From assembly GCA_043802125.1 (NCBI GenBank), contig JAZDLG010000059.1, forward strand, positions 1 to 17,638: a stretch of DNA of 17,638 bases, in the 5' to 3' direction. This document shows, piece after piece, positions 1 to 7,665 of this stretch (positions within the stretch are counted from its first letter, which is position 1; each line of letters opens with the position of its first letter). Source of the DNA: Phelpsiimicrobium sp043802125 (GTDB lineage Bacteria > Omnitrophota > Gorgyraeia > Velamenicoccales > Velamenicoccaceae). The notes below the pieces were generated by a model. That model worked only from the letters and a program-made list of their open reading frames with translations. It searched no databases and was not told the DNA's origin. Position numbers and translations under genes: made by a program.

Positions 1-308
1 GTAGGGCGTTAGAAGAGCCTATTAGACAATTGACCGCTAACGCGGCTGTGGACGGTTCAGTAATTGTCCAGAGGGTGAAATTAGAGAAAAAGAACGTTGG
101 TTATGATGTTGATACTGGAACGTTTGTTGATATGCTGGAAGTCGGCATTATTGACCCGACGAAGGTCGCGCGTTCGGCTTTACAGAACGCATCAAGTATT
201 GCGGCCCTATTGTTGACTACAGAGGCGCTTGTCACGGATCTTCCTGAAAAGGATAAGCAGGGCATGTCTCAAATGCCTCCGGGAGGAATGGGGATGGGCG
301 GCTACTAA
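1..308 (+). CDS. groEL: Chaperonin GroEL, C-terminal fragment (5' end outside the window)
   Basis: This is the last ~101 codons of the 60-kDa chaperonin GroEL, the ATP-driven double-ring folding machine of the cytoplasm. The reading frame is open from base 3 (first full codon) and ends with TAA at 306-308. The fragment begins with RALEEPIRQL, which matches the GroEL segment near residue 440 (ALEEPLRQI). It continues with the conserved GIIDPTKV and a run of small residues where the equatorial ATP-binding domain closes (SIAALLLTTEALVTDLPEK). It ends in the glycine/methionine-rich tail GGMGMGGY that fills the ring cavity in bacterial GroELs. A TTG at 30 could be mistaken for a start, but the match continues upstream of it. 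A strong terminator follows 26 nt downstream, so this is the end of the groEL transcript. The identification is secure; only the upstream part is missing. Confidence 0.97.
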   Translation, partial: RALEEPIRQLTANAAVDGSVIVQRVKLEKKNVGYDVDTGTFVDMLEVGIIDPTKVARSALQNASSIAALLLTTEALVTDLPEKDKQGMSQMPPGGMGMGGY

Positions 309-333
309 TTGACGGCGGTTTGTGCTGTTATCT

Positions 334-373
334 ACCCCGTTAGAGATAAAATTATCTCTAACGGGGTTTTTTT
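334..373 (+). terminator. Rho-independent terminator of the groEL transcript
   Basis: A perfect 15-bp inverted repeat (335-349 pairing with 352-366, plus A334:T367) has a 2-nt gap at its centre and a GC-rich base (CCCCG/CGGGG). It runs directly into seven T's (367-373). This is the textbook shape of an intrinsic terminator on the plus strand. It sits 26 nt after the groEL stop and separates groEL from the downstream genes. Confidence 0.93.
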
Positions 374-401
374 GAGCACCATAATGTATTAGTTTAGCGA
401 A

Positions 402-453
402 ATACTGTGACTGCGAAATCCCGCGCAAGCGGGAGCGGTTAGTCATCAGTATC
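402..453. repeat. Palindromic repeat element, copy 1 (with inner hairpin module)
   Basis: The element is a two-part palindrome. The outer arms are ATACTGTGACT (402-412) and AGTCATCAGTAT (441-452), which pair over 11 bp with one bulged T. The inner arms are TCCCGC (419-424) and GCGGGA (429-434), closing a GCAA (GNRA-type) tetraloop at 425-428. The reverse complement of this element recurs at about 2476-2512. The 17-nt block there matches exactly and the 20-nt block matches 19/20, but the inner 17-nt hairpin module (418-434) is missing. No T-run follows immediately, so it does not look like a terminator. It resembles dispersed REP/BIME or MITE-like non-coding palindromes; the family is not one I can name. 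Confidence 0.7.
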
Positions 454-455
454 TA

Positions 456-484
456 TTGAATTTTTCTGGTTTTTGTGGTATTTT
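456..484 (+). promoter_or_regulatory. Possible weak sigma-70 promoter for the receiver-protein gene
   Basis: TTGAAT (456-461) and TATTTT (479-484) are separated by 17 nt and each match the sigma-70 hexamers at 4 of 6 positions. The predicted start would be near 491, only about 5 nt before the preferred ATG at 496. That would make the transcript almost leaderless, in keeping with the absence of a Shine-Dalgarno sequence there. The AT-rich context makes chance matches easy, so this is a tentative call. Confidence 0.25.
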
Positions 485-495
485 TAGTAACTACC

Positions 496-1257
496 ATGCT
501 TGAGAGAGTTTTTATAGTTGACGAAGACGTCCGCATCAGAGATCTCCTTTACGAGATGATCTCAGAGGTCGGTTATGGCGCCCTTACCATTCCTACCGGC
601 AAAGAGCTCATAGAACGCCTTAAAAAAGAACGGCCCAGCCTTATCATAATTGATGATACCCTTGGAGAATACAGCGGTTTTGTCCTTGCCAGAAAAGTCA
701 GAGAATTTGACAAAGACATAAAGATCATCGTATTGGGCATTGACCCGAATATTGATACATTTAGTTCTTTAGTCAAAGAAACAGGCATCGCCGCCTATCT
801 TAAAAAAGATTTTCAAAACCCCGAAGTCATTAAAAGAATTTTTTCTGTTTTGAAAGAAGAATCTTTCCTTAAGCCTTTTGCTGAAAAGAAAATGGGCAGT
901 ATATTGATCGTTGATGATGAGGTTGAAAGCAGGCAGACCGTAGAAAATTTCTTAAGCAGGAGAGGTTTTGATGTAGATAAAGCGTCCAGCGGCGAGGAGT
1001 GCCTTGAAAAAGTCAGGCAGCGCTCCTTTGATATCATATTGCTTGATATTACCATGACAGGTATGGATGGGTTGCTTACGCTCAAGCGCATCATGGACAT
1101 AGACCGGAAAAACAAGGTTGTCATGGTGAGCGCTCTTGCCAATCAACACATTATGGCCCAGGCCAAGGCCCTTGGGGCCAAGGATTATATTATCAAGCCT
1201 TTTAATTTCGGGACGCTTGAGGCTTCCCTTTTATCTATACGCTTGACAAAGGCATAA
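496..1257 (+). CDS. Stand-alone tandem receiver (REC-REC) response regulator
   Basis: This 253-aa cytoplasmic signalling protein consists of two CheY-like receiver domains and nothing else. REC1 spans about residues 3-120, with acidic pocket residues D9/D11, a likely phospho-acceptor D53 (LIIID) and conserved Lys in YLKKD. It has Gly in VLG where the switch Thr/Ser normally sits, so it may be atypical. REC2 spans about 130-250 and is canonical: IVDD pocket, LLD phospho-acceptor, VSA switch Ser and IKPF Lys. There is no HTH, GGDEF, HD or other output domain. I chose ATG 496 because the domain fold begins there; the GTG at 475 would add seven residues. No good Shine-Dalgarno precedes either start. 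The gene stands alone between the groEL terminator and guaB3, with no histidine kinase in view. It could be a phosphorelay intermediate or act by protein contact; its target is unknown. Confidence 0.85.
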   Translation: MLERVFIVDEDVRIRDLLYEMISEVGYGALTIPTGKELIERLKKERPSLIIIDDTLGEYSGFVLARKVREFDKDIKIIVLGIDPNIDTFSSLVKETGIAAYLKKDFQNPEVIKRIFSVLKEESFLKPFAEKKMGSILIVDDEVESRQTVENFLSRRGFDVDKASSGEECLEKVRQRSFDIILLDITMTGMDGLLTLKRIMDIDRKNKVVMVSALANQHIMAQAKALGAKDYIIKPFNFGTLEASLLSIRLTKA

Positions 1258-1297
1258 AATATCGTTAGACTAAGCAAAATATTTTTGGAGGTTGTTT

Positions 1298-2458
1298 ATG
1301 GGAGAGTGGATCGGAAGAGACAGGCGCGCCAGGAAGTGCTATGGGTTTGATGAAGTTGCTTTAGTGCCGGGCATGGTGACCATAAATCCCCGTGATGTAG
1401 ACCCGTCCTGGGAATTGGCAGGTAAAAGATACAAGGTGCCTATTTTAGCCGCAGCCATGGATGGCGTTGTAGATGTCAGGTTCGCCGTTGAGATGGGGCG
1501 GCTGGGAGGTATCGCGGTCTTAAATCTTGACGGCATCCAGACAAGGTATGAGAACCCCGACAAAGTCTTGGAGGCCATAGCAAAAGCAACGCCGCAGGAA
1601 GCCACTAAACTTGTCCAGGAGGTATATTTAAAGCCCATCAAGGAAAAACTTATAGCAGCGCGCGTTGAGGAGATCAAAAAAAAGAAAGCTCCTGCCGCTG
1701 TGAGTTGTATCCCCCAGAATGCCGAAAGATTTGAAGCCATAGCCCAAGAAGCCGGCGCGGATATTTTCATAGTCCAGTCAACGGTCACGACTGTCCGGCA
1801 TATATCTAAAACCTACAAAGCCCTGGATCTAAAAAAGTTCTGCTCAAAAGCAAAGATCCCGGTTATTTTGGGAAATTGCGTGACCTACGAGGTCACTTTG
1901 GAATTGATGGATACCGGAGCCGCGGCCCTGTTGGTCGGCATAGGCCCGGGCGCCGCTTGCACGACTCGCGGTGTTTTGGGCATAGGTGTCCCACAGGTTA
2001 CTTCAACTGTTGATTGCGCAGCAGCCAGGGATTATTATTTTAAGCGAACAGGCAGATATGTGCCTATTATCACGGACGGCGGCATGCGCATAGGCGGAGA
2101 AATATGCAAGGCTTTTGCAGCAGGCGCTGACGCGGCTATGGTGGGTTCTGCTTTTGCAAGGGCTGTTGAAGCTCCGGGCAGAGGTTATCATTGGGGCATG
2201 GCTACATCTCATGCTAACCTTCCGCGCGGCACAAGGGTTTATGTTGGGACAACCGGTAAGTTAGAAGAGATATTGTTTGGGCCGGCCAAAGTGGATGACG
2301 GTTCCCAGAATCTTATGGGAGCCCTGACTACGTCCATGGGCTGTCTGGGTGCCGCTACCATAAAGGATATGCAATTTACTGAGATCATTATCGCTCCATC
2401 CATCCAAACCGAAGGAAAAATATTTCAGGTCGTCCAGCGCGTGGGTATGGGAAAGTAG
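1298..2458 (+). CDS. guaB3: GuaB3-family IMP dehydrogenase (no CBS domains)
   Basis: A 386-aa TIM-barrel protein of the IMP dehydrogenase/GMP reductase superfamily. The probable reaction is NAD-dependent oxidation of IMP to XMP, the committed step to GMP. The sequence follows the GuaB3 subfamily best known from cyanobacteria and actinobacteria: RRARKCYGFDEVALVPG at the N-terminus, AAMDGVVDV, LNLDGIQTRYE, GNCVTYEVTLELM and the ending GMGK. The active-site loop GIGPGAACTTRG carries the catalytic Cys at about 221. The paired CBS (Bateman) module found in canonical ~490-aa GuaB is absent; a charged KKKKAP segment near residue 130 lies in the barrel. The start is ATG 1298, six nt after GGAGG (1287-1291); an upstream TTG at 1292 overlaps that spacing and is unlikely. 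The gene lies 137 nt before guaA, the next enzyme of the pathway. GuaB3 proteins were long called only IMPDH-related, so activity is probable rather than certain. Confidence 0.9.
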   Translation: MGEWIGRDRRARKCYGFDEVALVPGMVTINPRDVDPSWELAGKRYKVPILAAAMDGVVDVRFAVEMGRLGGIAVLNLDGIQTRYENPDKVLEAIAKATPQEATKLVQEVYLKPIKEKLIAARVEEIKKKKAPAAVSCIPQNAERFEAIAQEAGADIFIVQSTVTTVRHISKTYKALDLKKFCSKAKIPVILGNCVTYEVTLELMDTGAAALLVGIGPGAACTTRGVLGIGVPQVTSTVDCAAARDYYFKRTGRYVPIITDGGMRIGGEICKAFAAGADAAMVGSAFARAVEAPGRGYHWGMATSHANLPRGTRVYVGTTGKLEEILFGPAKVDDGSQNLMGALTTSMGCLGAATIKDMQFTEIIIAPSIQTEGKIFQVVQRVGMGK

Positions 2459-2475
2459 CTGAAAATAACCTCAAA

Positions 2476-2512
2476 AGATACTGATGCCTAACCGCTTCGC
2501 AGTCACAGTATT
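2476..2512. repeat. Palindromic repeat element, copy 2 (inverted, without inner hairpin module)
   Basis: This is the inverted counterpart of the element at 402-453. The blocks AGATACTGATGCCTAACCGC (2476-2495) and TTCGCAGTCACAGTATT (2496-2512) match the reverse complement of copy 1 at 19/20 and 17/17 positions. The 17-nt GC-rich hairpin that separates these blocks in copy 1 is exactly absent. The terminal arms ATACTG and CAGTAT still pair. It begins 18 nt after the guaB3 stop codon, so it would lie in the guaB3-guaA transcript. Confidence 0.7.
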
Positions 2513-2527
2513 AATTCGCCCGAACAA

Positions 2528-2568
2528 CTTACAACCGCTCCCCTACCTTCGGTAGGGCAAGCTGTAAG
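2528..2568. repeat. Second palindromic element between guaB3 and guaA
   Basis: The outer arms CTTACA (2528-2533) and TGTAAG (2563-2568) enclose a strong inner hairpin CCCTACC-TTC-GGTAGGG (2541-2557), with an additional GCT/AGC pairing between them. The overall plan (outer stem plus inner GC-rich stem) and the sequence AACCGCTCCC (2532-2541) are shared with the reverse complement of the element at 402-453, so both probably belong to one modular repeat family. No T-run follows, so it is not an obvious terminator. It could stabilise the upstream mRNA 3' end or attenuate read-through into guaA. Confidence 0.6.
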
Positions 2569-2595
2569 CTGTGGGCTCATTTAAGGAGAAGAACC

Positions 2596-4173
2596 TTGAA
2601 AAAGAAAAAATATAAAGTTCAGACTACCAGTAACCAGAAAAACTCAGTATTGATATTGGATTTCGGTTCTCAGTATACTCAGCTTATCGCGCGCCGGATC
2701 AGGGAAAACAAGGTCCACAGTATCATCGTGCCTCACAATATCTCCGTAGATTCAATCAAGAAGATGGGCCCAAAGGGCCTGATATTTTCCGGCGGCCCTG
2801 CCAGCGTATATGACGATAAGGCCCCGAAGTGCGATAAAGGTATTTTTAAGATGGGCATCCCCATATTGGGCATTTGTTATGGCCAGCAGCTTATAGGACA
2901 ATTTTACGGCGGCAAAGTCAAACGCACAAGGGAGCGCGAGTTCGGGCGCGCCGAGCTTTTTATTGATGACCATTCGGATTTTTTCAACGGCCTTTCAGGT
3001 AATATTACTTGCTGGATGAGCCACGGTGACCATGTGGCTAAACTACCCAAAGGTTTTATTCCTATCGCGCATACGTTGAATACGCCTAATGCCGCTTTTG
3101 CCAGCAGGGACAGAAAGATTTTTGGTGTCCAATTCCATCCCGAAGTAGTCCATACGTCCCATGGCACGCAGATCCTGGCTAATTTCCTATATAGGATATG
3201 CCGTTGCAGGCCAAGCTGGGAAATGGGCGCTTTTATAAAGGAAACCGTAGCTTCTATCCGTGAAATGGTCGGCAAAGACAGCGTCGTCTGCGGCCTAAGC
3301 GGAGGCGTTGATTCATCCGTAGCCGCTGTCCTCATCCATAGGGCCATAGGCAGGCAGTTGCGATGTATCTTCGTTGACAACGGCCTGGTGCGAAATAGGG
3401 AGCCCGAAGAGATCAAGGCCATATTTCGCAATAATTTGCGCATGAATCTGGATTTCGTCAATGCCCAAAACCGTTTTCTAAAGCGCCTCAAAGGCGTTAC
3501 AGACCCGGAGCAAAAGAGGAAGATCATAGGTGATGAATTTATTAAAGTCTTTGAGGAAGAGGCCAAAAAGATCAGGCGCGTAAAATATTTAGCCCAGGGC
3601 ACTCTTTATCCCGACGTCATAGAATCTGTTTCAGCCACAGGCTCACCCACAGCCAAGATCAAATCTCACCATAATGTTGGCGGCTTGCCCGCGAAGATGA
3701 ACCTTAAACTGATAGAACCCTTAAGAGAGTTGTTTAAAGACGAGGTCAGGAATCTGGCTAAGCAATTAGGCCTGCCTCCTGAGATTATTACAAGGCAGCC
3801 TTTCCCCGGGCCCGGGCTTGCTATAAGAATAATCGGAGAGGTCACGCCTGAGCGCCTCAGTGTATTGCGTGAAGCGGATGATATATTTCTCAGCGAGATA
3901 AGAAAAGCAGATCTTTATGAAGAAGTGTGGCAGTCTTTTGCCGTTCTATTGTCGGTCAAGAGCGTAGGGGTAATGGGAGACGAGCGCACCTACGAAAACG
4001 TAGTAGCCCTTCGTTGCGTATCAAGTTCTGACGGCATGACGGCGGATTGGGTCAAGCTAACCCCTGAATTGTTAGGTAAAGTATCAAACAGGATAATCAA
4101 CGAGATCAAAGGCGTCAATCGCGTAGTCTACGATATTAGCTCTAAGCCGCCTTCTACCATAGAGTGGGAATAA
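2596..4173 (+). CDS. guaA: GMP synthase (glutamine-hydrolysing)
   Basis: A 525-aa enzyme that aminates XMP to GMP using ATP and ammonia from glutamine. A class I glutamine amidotransferase domain fills about residues 17-205: nucleophile Cys94 in LGICYGQQ and His181/Glu183 in VQFHPEVVH. It is followed by an ATP-pyrophosphatase domain with the PP-loop SGGVDSS at 235-241. The C-terminal dimerisation domain carries PFPGPGLAIRIIGE and the invariant ending PPSTIEWE. The length equals that of E. coli GuaA (525). The start is TTG 2596, seven nt after AAGGAG (2583-2588); no upstream alternative fits. A lysine-rich leader (MKKKKYK) precedes the amidotransferase fold. It follows guaB3 and lies 13 nt before dnaE, so guanine nucleotide supply and the replicative polymerase may share a transcript. 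All key residues seen are intact. Confidence 0.98.
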   Translation: MKKKKYKVQTTSNQKNSVLILDFGSQYTQLIARRIRENKVHSIIVPHNISVDSIKKMGPKGLIFSGGPASVYDDKAPKCDKGIFKMGIPILGICYGQQLIGQFYGGKVKRTREREFGRAELFIDDHSDFFNGLSGNITCWMSHGDHVAKLPKGFIPIAHTLNTPNAAFASRDRKIFGVQFHPEVVHTSHGTQILANFLYRICRCRPSWEMGAFIKETVASIREMVGKDSVVCGLSGGVDSSVAAVLIHRAIGRQLRCIFVDNGLVRNREPEEIKAIFRNNLRMNLDFVNAQNRFLKRLKGVTDPEQKRKIIGDEFIKVFEEEAKKIRRVKYLAQGTLYPDVIESVSATGSPTAKIKSHHNVGGLPAKMNLKLIEPLRELFKDEVRNLAKQLGLPPEIITRQPFPGPGLAIRIIGEVTPERLSVLREADDIFLSEIRKADLYEEVWQSFAVLLSVKSVGVMGDERTYENVVALRCVSSSDGMTADWVKLTPELLGKVSNRIINEIKGVNRVVYDISSKPPSTIEWE

Positions 4174-4186
4174 AGTAGTAGAGGTA

Positions 4187-7100
4187 ATGAGCCATTCCGA
4201 TTTCGTCCACCTTCATCTTCACACCCAATACAGCCTCCTTGACGGCGCCTGCCGCATAGAAGAACTCATATCAACAGCCATTGAATACAAGATGCCTGCT
4301 ATTGCCATGACAGACCACGGCAATATGTTCGGGGCTATTGAATTCTATGAAGAGGCGCGAAAACAGGGTATAAAACCTATCATTGGCTGCGAAGTCTATA
4401 TCGCGCCTAAGAGCCGTTTTGATAAGTCAGGGGCTAATCTTTCAATGTCAGAGGCCTCCGACCATTTTATACTCCTGGCGCGAGACGAAGAAGGTTATCG
4501 TAATCTCTCAAAATTGGTGACCATCGGCTACCTTGAGGGTTTTTATTACAGGCCAAGGATAGATAAAGAGGCCCTTGCCAAATACAGTAAGGGCCTTATA
4601 GGTTCCAGCGCCTGTCTTAAAGGCGAGATTGCGTCCTTGATTATGGAAAACAGGTTTCATGACGCTCTTAAGGCCGCCGATGAATTCAGCTCTATTCTCG
4701 GTAAAGATAATTTTTTCTTAGAGATCCAGGAGAATTTTATACCCGAGCAGAGGGGTGTGAACGAAGGTTTATTGAAGATAGCCAAGGAACTAAGCCTTCC
4801 GTTAGTGGCTACCAATGATGTCCATTATCTAAAAAAATCCAGCGCACACTCGCACGAAGCCCTTCTCTGCATACAGACCCAGACGACTTTAGACGATCCC
4901 AATAGGATGCGCTTTCAAACCGAGGAGTTTTATTTTAAGACACCACAGGAAATGAAGGGCCTGTTCAATTATTGCCCGGATGCTGTAAGGAACACTATTG
5001 AGATAGCCCAGAGATGCAATCTGGAATTGGAATTCGGCAAGCCGCATCTGCCGCAATACACGCCTCCCGGAGGCAAGACTAAAGAAGATTTCTTGCGCGA
5101 ACTGTGCGCAGAGGGATTAAAGAAGAGATTCGGCTCTAACGTTAACAATGCGATAACGCTCAGGCTTGAGCATGAGATAGATACCATCAAGCGCATGGGT
5201 TTTATAAGCTACTTCCTTATTGTCTGGGATTTTATCCATTACGCCAAAAGCAAAGGCATAGCCGTAGGGCCAGGCAGGGGTTCTGCTGCCGGTAGTTTAG
5301 TCAGCTATATTCTTGGTATAACAGAGCTTGACCCATTAAAATACAATCTCCTTTTTGAGCGGTTTCTTAACCCCGAACGCGTAGGCCTTCCGGATATTGA
5401 TATTGATTTCTGTTTTGAACGACGCCAGGAAGTCATTGATTACGTCACACAAAAATACGGCAAAGAGAATGTGGCGCAGGTAATCACATTTGGGACGATG
5501 CTGGCGCGCGCGGTCATACGCGACGTAGGGCGCGTAATGGGCGTTCCTTACGCGGAAGTGGATAAAATAGCAAAGCTTATCCCTGCCGAGCCCGGCAAAA
5601 ATACGCGCCTGCAGGACGCTATAAAATCAGACGAATTAAAGAATTTATACGAAAACAACGCCCAGATCAAAGAGCTTATCAACACTGCCATGGACCTTGA
5701 AGGCTTATCGCGGCACGCCTCAGTACATGCGGCCGGTGTGGTTATAAGCGATAAGCCATTAGATGAATACATGCCTTTGTGTAAGGTGGACGAGGATCAG
5801 ATCACCTCAGGCTTCTCTATGAAAGGCCTTGAAAAGATCGGGTTGCTTAAGATGGATTTTTTAGGCCTGCGGACCCTGACAGTTATTGATGAGGCGGTCA
5901 AGATCATAAGAAGGACCAGAAACGCCGACTTAGATATGGACCGGATGCCATTAGACGACAAAAATACATTTGCGTTATTTGCCAATGCTCAGACTATGGG
6001 CGTCTTTCAGCTGGAAAGCGCCGGGATGAGAGACATTCTCAAAAAGTTAAAACCCAGCGTCTTTGAGGACATTATTGCCATACTCGCTTTGTATAGGCCC
6101 GGGCCTATAGGCAGCGGTATGATAGAAGATTTCATCCAGCGTAAAAACGGCCTTAGGCCTATTATCTACGATCATCCGAAGCTGGAAAAAGTTTTGAAGG
6201 ATACCTACGGCATTATGGTTTATCAGGAACAGGTCATGCAGATCGCTTCTGAACTGGCAGGTTTCAGCCTGGCGCACGCGGATCTTTTACGAAGGGCTAT
6301 GGCTAAGAAAAAACCCGAGGAGATGGACGAACATCGGGTGCGGTTCGTGGAGGGCTGTGTGCGTAATAAGATAGACCGCCGGATAGCAACCAAGATATTT
6401 GACCTGATAGATTATTTTTCAGGCTATGGTTTTAACCGCAGCCATTCGGCAGCCTACGCGATTATATCTTACAGGACGGCTTATTTAAAGGCGAATTATC
6501 CTGTTGAATTCATGACAGCCCTTTTGACAAGTGAAAAAGAAAATACGGACAAAGTCGTAGAATACGTTAAAGAGTGCCACCATATGGGGCTTGTTGTTTC
6601 AAATCCCACGGTCAATGAGAGTTTTTCAAAATTCACAGTTGAAGACGAAAAAACCATCCGGTTCGGATTATTAGCCGTCAAGAATGTCGGCAAGGGAGCT
6701 ATTGATTCTATTGTTGAAGAGAGGAAAAATGGAGGGGTTTTTAAATCTCTTGAAGATCTATGCGGCCGCGTGGACTTAAGGCTGGTCAATCGTAAAGTCC
6801 TTGAAAGCCTTATTAAGTGCGGAGCCATGGATTCATTCGGATCTTTCAGGAGCCAAATGATGAGCATTTTGCAGGAGTGCTTAGACCAGGCGTCTAAGGC
6901 TCATCGTGACCGCGATAGCGGCCAGTTATCTTTTTTTGATGCCGGCTTTTCTTCAGAAAATGTGAAAGTGCCGGATATAAGAGAGTGGCCGGAAATACAG
7001 CTTTTGGCATTTGAGAAAGAGATCCTGGGGTTTTATATCAGCGGCCATCCGTTAGTGCGCTATGAACATCTTCTCAAGCGGTTTTCTTCATGTTCCATAT

Positions 7101-7621
7101 CGCAGCTCGCTAACAGGAAAGACAATGAGGAGATCTGTGTCGTAGGGCTGATCAACAAGATAAAACTCACTGTGACCAGGGCCAAGGCAGAAAAGATGGC
7201 TATTATAAAAGTTGAAGACTTAGGCGGGATCGCAGAGGTCCTGGTATTTCCTAATACATATAAACAGGTCAGCCTTAATATTGTAGCCAATAGCGTTGTT
7301 TTAATAAGAGGCAAACTGAGCCTTAGGGAAGAGACTCCTAAGATCCTTGCCGGCAATATTACGCCTATTGACGAAGCTTATCGGATGATAACTGCCATCA
7401 ATATTGACCTGTGCGGCTTAAGGGAGAATATCCTTAGCGCGCTGAAAGAGAAACTTGCTCTTTCTCCGGGTAGCGTGCCTGTTTACCTCCACCTTGAAAC
7501 GCAGCCAAACCGCAAGTTGAAGGTCTTGGTCTCGCAAGACCTTTTTGTCCGTCCAAGGGCGGAATTATTCAATGAAATTGAGGATTTATTAGGCGAGGAA
7601 AGATTTATATTGACGTTGTAA
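4187..7621 (+). CDS. dnaE: DNA polymerase III subunit alpha
   Basis: The 1144-aa replicative polymerase subunit of the DnaE1 type (E. coli: 1160 aa). The PHP domain occupies about residues 7-270 and keeps all nine metal-binding positions known from proofreading-active PHP domains: H10, H12, D19, H44, E69, H93, C143, D211 and H213. The palm has GPGRGSAAGS and the catalytic aspartates D403 and D405 in PDIDIDF, with D557 in KMDFLGL. The RHASVHAAG motif and tandem helix-hairpin-helix (GYGFNRSHSAAYA region) follow. QLSFF at 913-917 fits the internal beta-clamp-binding motif. An OB fold begins near residue 980. The start ATG 4187 is fixed by the conserved SDFVHLHLHTQYSLLDG. The only Shine-Dalgarno-like sequence, GAGG (4181-4184), is just 2 nt away, so initiation may rely on coupling from guaA, whose stop is 13 nt upstream. 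Confidence 0.98.
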   Translation: MSHSDFVHLHLHTQYSLLDGACRIEELISTAIEYKMPAIAMTDHGNMFGAIEFYEEARKQGIKPIIGCEVYIAPKSRFDKSGANLSMSEASDHFILLARDEEGYRNLSKLVTIGYLEGFYYRPRIDKEALAKYSKGLIGSSACLKGEIASLIMENRFHDALKAADEFSSILGKDNFFLEIQENFIPEQRGVNEGLLKIAKELSLPLVATNDVHYLKKSSAHSHEALLCIQTQTTLDDPNRMRFQTEEFYFKTPQEMKGLFNYCPDAVRNTIEIAQRCNLELEFGKPHLPQYTPPGGKTKEDFLRELCAEGLKKRFGSNVNNAITLRLEHEIDTIKRMGFISYFLIVWDFIHYAKSKGIAVGPGRGSAAGSLVSYILGITELDPLKYNLLFERFLNPERVGLPDIDIDFCFERRQEVIDYVTQKYGKENVAQVITFGTMLARAVIRDVGRVMGVPYAEVDKIAKLIPAEPGKNTRLQDAIKSDELKNLYENNAQIKELINTAMDLEGLSRHASVHAAGVVISDKPLDEYMPLCKVDEDQITSGFSMKGLEKIGLLKMDFLGLRTLTVIDEAVKIIRRTRNADLDMDRMPLDDKNTFALFANAQTMGVFQLESAGMRDILKKLKPSVFEDIIAILALYRPGPIGSGMIEDFIQRKNGLRPIIYDHPKLEKVLKDTYGIMVYQEQVMQIASELAGFSLAHADLLRRAMAKKKPEEMDEHRVRFVEGCVRNKIDRRIATKIFDLIDYFSGYGFNRSHSAAYAIISYRTAYLKANYPVEFMTALLTSEKENTDKVVEYVKECHHMGLVVSNPTVNESFSKFTVEDEKTIRFGLLAVKNVGKGAIDSIVEERKNGGVFKSLEDLCGRVDLRLVNRKVLESLIKCGAMDSFGSFRSQMMSILQECLDQASKAHRDRDSGQLSFFDAGFSSENVKVPDIREWPEIQLLAFEKEILGFYISGHPLVRYEHLLKRFSSCSISQLANRKDNEEICVVGLINKIKLTVTRAKAEKMAIIKVEDLGGIAEVLVFPNTYKQVSLNIVANSVVLIRGKLSLREETPKILAGNITPIDEAYRMITAINIDLCGLRENILSALKEKLALSPGSVPVYLHLETQPNRKLKVLVSQDLFVRPRAELFNEIEDLLGEERFILTL

Positions 7622-7665
7622 CTCTTTCATGATACTTTATTTATAACAATGAAGGGGGTGAGGTA

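Noticed and set aside
207..446. Minus-strand 79-codon frame across the groEL end and terminator
   Set aside because: It runs through the groEL tail, the terminator and the palindromic element, and shows no recognisable protein features.
402..470. Palindromic element read as a terminator
   Set aside because: The T-rich stretch begins 8 nt after the outer stem, and a much stronger terminator lies just upstream at 334-373.
2904..3602. Long minus-strand open frame (232 codons) opposite guaA
   Set aside because: It is the antisense shadow of a fully conserved gene, its translation shows no domain, and no ribosome site supports it.
7616..7647. Promoter-like TTGTAA / TATAAC before the HU gene
   Set aside because: The spacer is 20 nt, and the predicted start would fall at the ribosome site, leaving too short a leader. 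A TTGACG at 7610 gives even poorer spacing.
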